Shown piece by piece: positions 33,932 through 45,600 of a stretch of 64,000 bases of DNA. Each line of letters begins with the position of its first letter. Position 1 is the first letter of the stretch. Position numbers and translations under genes: made by a program. Source of the DNA: Styela clava (lineage: Eukaryota > Chordata > Ascidiacea > Stolidobranchia > Styelidae); NCBI RefSeq assembly GCF_964204865.1, contig NC_135250.1, forward strand, positions 13,516,001 through 13,580,000. Direction: 5' to 3'. A model generated the notes under the pieces. It saw only the letters and a program-made list of their open reading frames with translations, was not told the origin of the DNA and searched no databases.

Positions 33932-33943
33932 TATATATAAAAG
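33932..33943 (+). promoter_or_regulatory. TATA box of the 34.0-37.7 kb gene
   Basis: TATATATAAAAG matches the TATA consensus. About 28-30 bp downstream is CAATCAGA (33961-33968), a plausible initiator, giving a short 5' UTR before the ATG at 34039. The spacing supports a strong, regulated start site. Confidence 0.7.
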
Positions 33944-34038
33944 CAACGAAGACTTCCCTTCAATCAGAACAGTTTACAACGTTTGTATTGTTTGTATAAG
34001 GTAACATAGTTACCGATATCGAACTCTTTTCAATCAAA

Positions 34039-37000
34039 ATGGGAAATCTTGTCCACATGCTTTGTACCTTTATGTTGTTTTGTGCACTGGTGACTGGAGA
34101 AGAAAATAAGTCAGAACCCGTAAAATGCGCCGCAAGAACACGTCTCAGCACGGCAACGTGTCCACAAGGTTGGTATATTTGATATTAATTATATTTACTA
34201 GTTTTGTGGTTTACCTCCATTTAATATCGAAAAATATTGTTTAACTGATCTAAATAAGCCATCTAACTAAAGCTCTAATTTATAATAACACCATATAGGT
34301 AAATTACACTTATAATAATTTTATATTTGAAAACATTTTTATAGTTTCATCAAATGCTATCTGTTACGACGCCTGCAATGGTCGCGAGATTACTGCACGG
34401 AAAGAATGCAAAAATACGCCAGAGTGCTGTTTTGTCAAAAATCGATGTGTTCCAAAAGAGAGTAAGTACTTTCTTGAATGCGGATTGTCATTAATACGGG
34501 TCTAGGACGATTGACAAAATTTTCCTATTAGTGTGAATTGAGTAGAAACTTAGATTGATTTTAATTTTATATATATACATATTTTCTTTCAATAGTTTAC
34601 AATAGTGTTTTATTTTTAACGTAGTGGTAGCAGCTACATTTGAGGAAGAAAAGAAAAGCGAGGAAGAAAAGGCAGTATTTGAAAAATTCAAGAAAAATAT
34701 GGAAAAACCGGATGACAATGATGAATCACACAAAAGCATGCTGTCGGCAAGAAATCTCAATATGGGAGGTGAGAACAGCTTCATATAACACCACAAGCAA
34801 AAATAAAAATTGATTAATTATACTACGAATGCGTTTTGATGGAATGTCCATATTGCCAATATCAAAAGTATATTTGTTCCTCTATGGATATTATTCGAAA
34901 GGAACGACTACGAAAACAATCGTTTTCTGAATAACATAGCTAATTTTACTTACTTTATCCTTATAGCTTACTATACTTATTGAAACTTCATGTACTTTTT
35001 TCAGGATTTCCCGGAATTCCAGGACCTCCTCTCCCACTTGGCGTTCACGGTGCTTTACCATTTGGATCAATTCCATCACAATCCCCTTCAAATTGTTTAA
35101 TTTTTCCATTTAACTGTCCACCAGTGACAAATGTTGACGATATTTTGATTCCACCGGTAAACATTCCCTACTGCCAAAGGTAATGTAAATTCTTATATTT
35201 AAGGGGTTGAGACGGTATAAATACCGGCTGACTTTACAAGTAAACAAATAATTGTAAATAGCCTTAGAAGAGATATTTTTTTGGAATGGAAACTGCCTTT
35301 GCAATGTGGTTTATCGATCGTGAGGTAGTTAGTATAAGTTCAGTTCGTCCAGACACCCAATTCTTTAAATGTATAAGTCAAATGAACAGGCGATCATTTG
35401 TTGAAAATAAAAACGATATTTCTGTAAACTTTCAATTCAAAATATCCTTCTTTGTAGAGAATACTGCTCATTAGCCGACTATTCACTAGAAGATAACTTG
35501 GAGGCATGTCTGATGCAACCTGGTTGTTATTTTGACCGGGAATTGCATTCACTTCGCAAAGCTTTTGGGCATCGCGTGTTACCAACAGTTCCAGTTTGTC
35601 ACATCGCTATCAAGAACCATTTTTTCCAGAAGAAATGTCAGAAACATATTCAGCGGGTAAGATATCATTTCGCTCTTCAATTTATTGTTTTATATCTCAA
35701 AACTTCTCGATTTTTCTCGAAAATGTCGTAATGTCAAAAGACATGGCCGTTTTTTTTAAGTAGATAAAATGAATCGCCTGCTGTTTGATTTGTTAACATG
35801 GCCGACCCCCTCTTTCCATTGGACAATGGCATAAATAATATGAAGTGTCTAACATTCAGCAAAAGTGTTTCAGGTTTATCATTTTCTTATTTTTTTCACG
35901 AGATGTCTAATATGATTTTATTCGCGGAATTAATTAGGTAGTCTTTAACGAAATGAGTTATATTAAACGAAAAAAATAGTGTGTCGTTTCGTAATGCATG
36001 TAACCAATCGTCTTATTCAGTGCGACTTTTCAATCAACATACATTTTTTTATTTAGTTTGGAAAATGGAATCCAGCTTTAACAAAATGCATGATGACTCA
36101 ACACTACAGTGAAATATATTCTCCTCCGAAAGGGTGTGACATGAATCAAGTAATTGAATACTTTGGATATCTACCAAAAATGGCAGGATGGACAGGTGCA
36201 TAAAATTTCACTATAGAAGCAAACTTTACATAATGCTTGAAAGAAAACTAAAATATTTTGTAATTTTTTTTTTTTTTATAGGAATTCTAGAAAAAGAATG
36301 TTATCTCATTAATGGGTGCTGGAGACCGGGACATGGTTGCTTCTATCCAATGCAACTGTCTGAAATCATTGTGAAATCTACAAATATAGACATCAGTGGC
36401 AGGAAACTTGCGTCAGCAACTCAGATATTCGGGATGCCAAAATGTCAGAATTTCGACAGCTCGACTCCTGAAAACTTCCTCAGAAGTTATCACAATTGTT
36501 TGTCTTCGGGATGTTCTCTCGATCCTTCTGTAACCAGTCAGTTGTACTACTATAATCTTTGGAACCTGACGCAGTCTCTTCCACCACAACTCCAATACCT
36601 TTCATGGGTCGATATAGCAAAGTCCAATATGAGAGCCGACAACTTTGAAGAACAAATCAAAAAGTACCAAGAAATGTCTGGTTCAGATCGTGGATTTTCA
36701 ATGATGAATTCCATCAACACCGGGTCAAATTTCCAAGTCAGCCATCTATTGCATTCCCTTACTCCAACACCAAACATTCTAGGAAATGGTATTTTAAACA
36801 CTGGATTAAATCAGAATCCACTGAACTCTCTTCTTGGCAACACACTTACAGGAACAGCAAGTTTAAATGGCATGGGGTTCCTCGGCAACTCTTTTACAGA
36901 GTCACCCATAATAAAAAGCATTGATAACGTAAACTGTCCATATCAACAGGTCAATCTGTATAACTTTCCTCCACTCAAAGGAAGCTTTACTGGATGTTGT

Positions 37001-37699
37001 GAAAAAAATTTATGTTATCTTCCAAAGAAAACTCAAAACATACAAACGTCTGGAATAGCAAATTATTATGCAACCTGGACCCAGTGGACTACTTGTACCG
37101 CAACCTGTGGCGGAGGACAGATGTCACGTACAAGACTTTGCGTTAGTCGCTCAGGAGGAAAATGTGGTGGAGTTGCTGACGAAACGCGTGAATGCAATAC
37201 TAGGAGGTGTCCGAAATGGTCACAGTGGAGTGGGTATGCGCCCTGTAGCGTGACCTGCGGAGCGGGTAAAACGACTCGCACCCGTAAGTGTTTAGGTGTT
37301 GGTTGTGTGGGATCTTCACAGTCAGAAGCAGTATGTAACTCAGGAAGATGCCCTGTATTCTCAGACTGGACGCCATGGAGCGAATGCAGCGTCACTTGTG
37401 GAGAAGGTAAAAAGTTACGATTCAGACTTTGTGAAAATGGGGGCGACTACGGATGCCCTAAAGAAGATCCAGTTAATGAAATTGGATGTAGATCTTACTG
37501 CGGAAAAATGACGTGGAGTGAATGGTCTGAGTGTGATTACAAAACGTGCACCAGGAAGAAAACTCCTCGTTGTGATCACAATGGTGCTAGAGGATATTGC
37601 CTCAACTTTCCCAAACCGGTTACAGAAAAGTGCAACCAAATGACGTGCTATTGCAGGAATTATCCTGGAAATATTCTTTGTGCGGGTTACAACGGATAA
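34039..37699 (+). CDS. Secreted Cys-rich protein with trefoil-like segments and four thrombospondin type 1 repeats (773 aa)
   Basis: Seven exons with matching phases: 34039-34168, 34345-34461, 34625-34768, 35005-35179, 35458-35656, 36057-36195, 36282-37699. All introns are GT-AG, total 2322 bp. Residues 1-20 form a signal peptide (hydrophobic MLCTFMLFCALVTG). Exon 2 has a trefoil-like Cys pattern (REITARKECKNTPECCF). Exon 3 is a charged linker. Exon 4 opens with collagen-like GFPGIPGPP. Exon 5 (EACLMQPGCYFD) and exon 7 (ECYLINGCWRPGHGCFYP) carry further trefoil-like motifs. From ~565 to ~757 come three canonical TSP1 repeats (WTQWTTCTATCGGGQ, WSQWSGYAPCSVTCGAG, WTPWSECSVTCGEG) and one divergent repeat (WSEWSECDYKTCTR). 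TSP1 repeats mediate extracellular matrix and cell-surface contacts. There is no membrane segment. The exact orthologue is unknown. The ATG at 36188 is intronic and not the start. A strong TATA box lies ~100 bp upstream. Confidence 0.85.
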
Positions 37700-39657
37700 G
37701 TCCAATTATTTATTTATTCATGTCTACTAGCGTCATCTTATATGATTATATATTATATATTTCTTCAGTTAACATCGCTATTTAGGTTTTCCTGGAAATG
37801 GAATGCTATTTGATGTTCATACTTATTTTGCATTTGTATTCGTAAAATATCTGTTTTGTATTTTTGAAAGATGTAATACAAATCACTGTATTGAAATATT
37901 TATAACGTTCTTGTTTCCATTGGTCATAAGGCAGTTACAGATTTTAAGGGTTTGTTATATCTGCCCTACAGACTTTTTGAACCCTTTACTTTCGCGGAAA
38001 CTCGCATGTTCGGATAGGAAATAATAAATCTTGCTCCTCCTGACCGGAACAACATGTAGACATATGCTGAGGTAAAACAGACATAAAACAAAAACAATGA
38101 ATACACAAAAGGTTGGAAAAACCTATAATAACGTTCAAAACACGTTGAAATACACAAACATAACTTGCGTAGCATAAACAAACTGCAGACACGGCGGTTT
38201 CCCATATACAGTATAAATGTTTACACGCCTAAGCTAAGAGCACATGGACAATAGCCGGATTTCTGCAAACTAATAAATTGATTGAGTTATATCGTAAATA
38301 TATACTACTATGTTATAGAACTGCAAAATAGTGTGTTATGTATTCTAAATTCGACGAGTTGTACTCTAGCCCAGGGCTACTCACTTATTTTTACCGAAGA
38401 TCCGCATACAAAACTTCAAAAATATTTGGGTCCGGACTTTCCAGAAATTATATTTAAACACGCACTTCCTCGACAGACTAATGATTATTAGCTATATAAG
38501 ATTGTTTATTATGGCGTTAGAGTTCTTTTCATATATATATTTAAACCTATCGACGGAAGGTCCGGATTCGGACCGCGGTCCGCCAGTTGAGTAGCCCTGC
38601 TCTAGCCTAGCGCACGAGGTGCAACGTAGTTTCATATAAACAGAAAATTTCTCACCGTTTCTTCCTAAGTTTCTTGGGTATGTAAAATTGGAATGACAAT
38701 GCCAAAGTAATCCACATTATTTGAATCCCGTTCTTTCGTTGCCCGCCATTTCAATTGTAAACTGTTCCGAATTTTTATATCCATACATGACACATGTTTC
38801 CAAGTCCGCCAACGGAGTTGTTATCTTCGTTCATCTGATCGCATCGACGCGTCTGTCTCGCACCTCGTCCCAAGGTACCGAGATTTGGAAGTGGAGTGGC
38901 TGGACTTACAGTCATAGAAATAGTTGAATATGGTGCTCGTACAGCAGTACCGTGGTATTCAGGTCCAACAACAACTGAAAAAGAGCTGACAATAGTAATT
39001 TACGCAAAATGGGAAAAATCATTGAAATTCCCAACTAAATGCTTTATAAGTCAAATTGATGTCCAAAATAATTAACACTGTAACAAGCAGACAAGTGAAT
39101 GGAGCAGGGAAGCCAGGAATTCTGTAATTATTGTAGTGATATATCATTGATAAATCATAATATACTGGAAAAATCGAAAATACACATGATCTATCTACTT
39201 TCACCCAAAATGGGGAAAATTAAAAAAAAATGTTACATATTACTGTATTATTATAATATGTACCGTATATTACGCAATAGTTCAATTTTAATATTCTGAT
39301 TGGTAAAATATTTGGCAAAAAAATTTTTGATTTCATTAATATGGGCTACTACTATATAAGTTATATTTTTGTTTAACTTTTCAAAATATTTTTTATCATG
39401 CAAATATAAACCAAATAATCAATATTATAATAATATTTTGGACAATATTCACTTCAAATGGATCTATGATGAACATAACGTAGGATCTGGATATCATAAG
39501 TACATAAAATCAATTCTATATTGGCACTGGATTTTAATTGGGAAAAAGGGAAATTATTTTGTACCTTGTCAGCTTTTGTTCTGTCTTGTAACAGGTTGAG
39601 GCAGTAAGGTTTATAGACTTATACACTTTTATCTGTATATACCGTAGCGGAGTGGAC
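37700..39657. other. Intergenic region with a small hAT MITE
   Basis: Apart from the element at 38372-38599, no gene is recognised. After the stop at 37699 a GFPGNG-coding stretch follows an AG at ~37785, but I found no donor to join it. Confidence 0.4.
38372..38599. mobile_element. 228 bp hAT-type MITE with perfect target duplication
   Basis: The termini CAGGGCTACTCA and, inverted, CAGGGCTACTCA are identical over 12 bp. CTCTAGCC flanks both sides exactly (38364-38371 and 38600-38607), an 8 bp hAT target duplication. The interior includes CCGGACTTTCC and GGTCCGGATTCGGACCGCGG palindromic stretches. It is non-coding and likely recent. Confidence 0.93.
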
Positions 39658-42600
39658 ATGTCTCGATCTACAATACATGCATTACTATTCACTGCAATTA
39701 TTCTGTTTCACTCTGGATTTTGCATAGAGCTAAAAGGTAAGTTACTACAATAACTGAATAATAAGTTACATGCTCAACAGAGTCAGACAGAAGAACCTAC
39801 ATGAGTGATGAATACCTTGTCTTCTTTCACCGCTGGTTTAGTTATCTGTATAGTTCTGAATTGATTTGTTAGCCATCCTCTCTGACACAATACTGCAATA
39901 TTCAAAGTCAAGCGTAAATTTTTAATATTGTAAATAAACACTTAAACAATAAAATTGGGATTTTCACAAATTTATGCTCAAAACACTGTTGGAAATGTTG
40001 AATGTTATCATACCAAATTTTATATCAATTTCTTGTAGATTTACGAATTCGAAGACAAGTTATAGGCTCTTCAAATGATGATTTATCAGTTGGTGATCTT
40101 GTGGATCCCATTGGAGACATTGACAATGATGAAGATGCACCATTAGATTCTCCAAGATCTGATGCTGGAGAGAATGTACAGCCTCCCAATGATGATGGAG
40201 ATAATACTGGAGAGGGTGTACAGCCTCCCAATGATGATGGAGATAATGCTGGAGAGGGTGTACAGCCTCCCAATGATGATGGAGATAACGCTGCAGAGAG
40301 TGTACAACCTCCCAATGATGATGGAGATAACGCTGGAGAGAGTGTACAGCCTCCCAATGATGATGGAGATAACGCTGGAGAGAGTGTACAACCTCCCAAT
40401 GATGATGGAGATAACGCTGGAGAGAGTGTACAACCTCCCAATGATGAAGGAGATAAAGCTGGAGAGAGTGTACAACCTCCCAATGATAATGGAGATAACG
40501 CTGGAAAGGGTGTACAGCCTCCCAATGATAATGGAGATAATACAGGAGCGAGTATACAGCCTCCTAATAATGATGGGGATAATACTGGAGAGAATACACA
40601 GCTGCCCAATGATGATGGAGATAATACTGGAGAGAATGTACAGCCTCTCAATGATGATGGAGATAATAATGAAGAGAGTATGCAGCCTCCCAATGATGGA
40701 AATAATGCAGGAGAGAATGCACAACCTTCCAATGATGATGAAGATAATACTGGAAAGAATATACAGCCGCCCAATGATGATGGAGATAATACTGGAGAGA
40801 ATGTACAGCCTCTCAATGATGATGGAGATAATACTGAAAAGAATATACAGCCGCCCAATGATGATGGAGATAATACTGGAGAGAATGTACAGCCTCTCAA
40901 TGATGATGGAGATAATAATGGAGAGCGTAAGCCTGCCAATGATGGAAATAATGCAGGAGAGAATGTACAACCTCCCAATGATGATGTAGATAATGCTGGA
41001 GAGAGTGTACAGCCTCCGAATGATGATAGAAATAATGATGGAGATGGTATACAGCCTCCCAATGTTGATGGAGAAGGTGTGCAGCCTCCCAATGATAATG
41101 TGATAACTTCCAATACCGATCCGCAAAATATCATTCCATCAACATCTCCCAATGGTCTAGATATAGAGTCTACAGAAACAACTGGTTCTACTGTTATTAA
41201 TGAAGAAATCATTGTTCCAGTTACTGAAGAGGATGAAAATTCGCAGAATGATAAGGTTATAACTATTAGAAGTACCAGTCAACCTTATGATGATGGTGTC
41301 AATGTTCCCACAGAGGTCCAAGAAATTTTTTCGCCAACCATGATCAGACAGCTGATGACACAACAAGCAACAGGTCGTATGACAAGTCCACTTTATTATC
41401 AATTGACCACCAGAGATGGAAAAGTTCAGAATATCCCTTTGACTACAGTCTTTCCTAATTCAAAACAACCACAATATGTAACTAACATTCCAGAGTTGTA
41501 TACTGCCAATGATCTTGAAGAAAATTCTAATATTTCTTCAGAGAGTCCTTTGAATTCTCCAACATTATCAACTGAAGATTCAAATGCCTTATTAACAAGT
41601 ACAACAAAACTTGAAACTACCACATCTATCGCGGAAGAAATTACAGAATCAGCAACTACCACAAATATAATTTATACCACAGAGCAAACCAGTCATTTTA
41701 CAACACCTGAGCAAATCTCAATTGAAGAAACAACACAACCTGTCAATTCATTTGAAATTACAACCAAAGCAACAACACCATCACTCCAGACAACATCTTC
41801 TGGCATAAATAATGTTCCTGAAATTGAGATGCCAGGAGAATCCACTATTGAAAACACAGAAGTTGTAACCCACAACAGGTAATTTTTTTTTTTTATTCCC
41901 GTTTTATCAATCTAAAATTACAACACATATTAGTAACCTTGCTTTATGATTGCTTTCTTATGTGACGATGCGAAATTCAAAGCTATCTAAGCAGTGTGAT
42001 GTCAACACAACGAGGTTAATACTAAATTATGAAATTATGGTAGTTTTAGTATAGTATGACTCATGTTTTAATAATCAACTGTTATTCAACTTAATCAGGA
42101 ATATTTTGAAATGAATTAGTTGTTTGGGTTTTCATCAGGCTTTATATCAGGCCAATAATATATGAGGTATTTAGTTTATATGGAAGAAGGTATTTGCATA
42201 AAATGTTGATTGTTGACAATTGTGTTATTGAGGTTAATTAAAACTCCAGTTTTATGTCAATGACTTATGACTCAAGAATTTAGGTCTCTCAGGAAAATAT
42301 ATTGTTGTCAATTAATAGTAGAGGTAGCTATTCAAAGGAGTGCTGACTTCAATACTAAAATTATGTATCATCCTGAAATGGTCCTTGCATGATCAGAAGT
42401 AATTTAATGTTTAAAACCGATGTGCACATATCCCGCTGACAGCTATTTTTCTATGACATGATTGGGAATAGTAGAATAAAATCGGTCAAAATGTTCTCAT
42501 ATTTTCTTTGTATAATATGCAGATTTTCTAATACTTGGGATTTGGGAAACATATGCATGATAATAATTTACAAAGCAAGAATTTTTCGAGCCTCTTTGCT

Positions 42601-45600
42601 GCGTTTTGTTTTATTGATTAGAAACCCAAAGTCCAATCTCAATATCATGTTGTAATTTTTAGGTAATTCAAAAGACCCTTGTTTGTAATACAATCTAAGA
42701 TATTGAGCAGGCAAATCCAGTTAATAATTAACAGCACAAAAATGGAGAAAATAAGCAAGCTAGACAGGATTTATGTAAGCTAGGGATTTGTGGTGTGATT
42801 GGTCTAAGCATGATATCATAGGCCGGTGGACTTTCAACACAGGTAATCAAACACTGATTATTCAACACATTACAAAGTCACAATCCATGGCACGTGCCAT
42901 TTGATATTGAAGCAAATTTTTATTGATATTTTTCAGAAAGCGACCCTCTTTAGATTTTACTGGAAGAGAAGGTGAGCCTATTGATGATGATACTTACAAA
43001 GAAGAACCTACAGCTGCTTCTGTTGTATCAACTTCACTACCAGGTATGTTGCATCAATCAATTATTTTTGAGCTGTCCAATGTAGCATCATTATAAAAGA
43101 ATAAAGTCACACCACTGATTGGCACTTTTGGTGTATAATTAGCAAAAAAGAACTAAACATCATGCTTGGAGTCGTGATGAATTGAATTTTTATTGATCAC
43201 TCGGCAGTGTGGCGCATCATGCTAAGCGTTAAGAACGCTTGTCACCGCACCTCTGATTATCATGCATGGGTTTGCACTGTTTGCAGATTCAAACCCTGTG
43301 GGAGATAGTTATGTGTGAGTTAGTATGGTGGTTCACGTAATCGCTGGTCGGCTACTGCTTCCTCCACTATCGAGTCCATGCTTTTAAAAGAAATCCTATA
43401 CTCGATATGGACTGGTAGGTCGGACTAAAGGTCGTAGTTCGCGTTACAACATCAAATCATATTCTTTGTACACCAGTAAACTACATTTTTCTTTTCTGAT
43501 CATTTTGAAAAAATCTTGATTTACCTGACTCCTTCTCATAGACATTTTTTTTTATTACCGGTAAATAGCAAATTTTCAGTGTGTACTGAAGCATGATTTT
43601 CAGAAATTTGAGAAAATGTGCTCATGATAATGTTACTCATGATAAGAACTGAGAATCACATGAGAACTCTGACTCATCATATGATTAGGCAATCTTCGAC
43701 TTTCCTTTTTCCTGGGATAAATATGAAATTCCTATTTTATCCTGCTTGTTAGTAAAATATACAGTATCGTGTATAACATTATGGTTGCATTTTTTTTTTC
43801 AGAAATGTCAACTGTGAATGGCACGGAGGAGAAAACAGACAAAGGTGAGTGTTAGATGACTAGAAAGATCCTTAGACTAATGATATATAGAGATCATATA
43901 AAACTTCTTATTAATTATGTTGCTTGATATCACCAACTCCCAAATTTCGAGATTGCAGGTTTGCATCCTGTGGGAGATAATTATGTGCGAGAGGTTTACT
44001 GGACTCCGTTGCGAGGTTGTTCACGTTACGATGGGACGGTTACGTCTTCCTCCACCATCAAGTCCATAAGTCTGAAAACAAATTAACTAGCTAACTAATC
44101 CCATACCCCGAGGCAAGAGGTCGTGGTTTACCATATGATTGGGCCGCCCTGACAGCTTTCCTCTCCCCCGTGATAAATATGGAAATCCTAGTTGTTTCCC
44201 AGTAATGTTTGGAAACCCAGGTTCAGCATTTTTTTCATCAATAAATCAATCAATTTTATTCGGTCACTCTGATACAAACAAAACAACAACAAAGGGACAA
44301 ACAAAATACAGGGGACCTGGAGGACGGGCATAACTTAATAAAAAAGTTAAATACGTACAAGTACGTGCCCGTCCCCCAAAAACAGAATAAAACAAAAACA
44401 CGATGTAACATCGGGCAACAACTTGTAAATTCAAATTAAAATGTGAGACGTGTATGTGCTTTTCCTATACAGATATATCGATTAAAACACTCGCTGACGA
44501 AAAATGGTGATGTTGTGGGCCTACTTCAATTATATTGCAAAAATAACACAGTGACAAATTCTTTTTTACTAAAAAACAAGTTGGGTAAATAGATTGAATG
44601 TTCCATAGCAGTCTATGCACAAATCATGGATTAGGTTCTTTTGTCGTTTTCGGTTGGTTCACTTTAAAATCATTGTATCCGTTCCAATGCTTCCAACATT
44701 AATATCGAATTTCCACGCACGACCACCATTCAGCCATTCCAACAGGTGCAGTGATCCCATCTTTTCTACGCTCTGTTCCATCATACACGACTAGATTCAT
44801 AAAAAGATCGAAACCTCGCAATATACCCGTAACAAATCGTCCACCATTCAACTTTAAATCCAATCTTTTATCCATAAACTACTTTAATTCTAGTGGATGG
44901 GCTTTGCTCATGTTGATAATACGCGATACAGACTACAGATACCGAGATATGCACCTCTTGATTCACTGGGTACTGAACCGCATAAGTTTTCTGTCAGCAT
45001 TCTGCCTTGAGGACAGACTTTTGTATGTGGGACACTCCCTAATTAACAGTGGATGAGAATAAGAATGATTTTATTGCTATTTTATTCTTTTCATATTAGG
45101 TATATTGGATACAATAAAGAAAACTGCTCAGGATGTTGTGGTAATATTTGTATATGTTTTTTTATCCTTATCAGATTGTAATCTAGGTCTAACCAATGGC
45201 ATCTTTTATCTAATATGTCTGTTAGGTGTGTATATGTTTTTCTTTATTTTGATCAGATTATAATCTAGATCTAACTAATGGCATCTTCTATCTAATAAGA
45301 GTGTTAGTTTTTTGACAATATTTCACAAATGTATCTCTTTGCCTAGAACAAATATGGAGCATTTCAAGTTTCTCTCATTATGCTTGCTGTGATCTTTGTA
45401 ATGTTCATCTCAATATTCTGTTGTTGCAAGCTCTGTGGAAGAAGGGCGTATAAAATGCGACAGAGGAGGTTGAGGGTGAGTTTATATGTTTAGGTATTTT
45501 CCCTCTGAGCACTTTGCATTGAAACATGGCGTCCTTGAATTGTATATCATAATTAGTTATGATTGTATGATGCAGCTGTTATGAGCTAATGTTATCAAAC

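Noticed and set aside
36188-36281. ATG at 36188 as the start of the thrombospondin-repeat protein
   Set aside because: It overlaps the end of exon 6 and then intron 6. The upstream exons join in phase and supply a signal peptide.
37786-38024. GFPGNG-containing frame after the thrombospondin-repeat gene as an extra exon
   Set aside because: A possible acceptor exists but no suitable donor before the stop at 37699, and the translation soon becomes AT-rich noise.
40025-41212. Long antisense and alternative-frame open frames over the 42 bp repeat (up to 395 codons)
   Set aside because: A repeat unit divisible by three keeps other frames open. The plus-strand frame is the one joined to signal peptide and transmembrane exons in correct phase.
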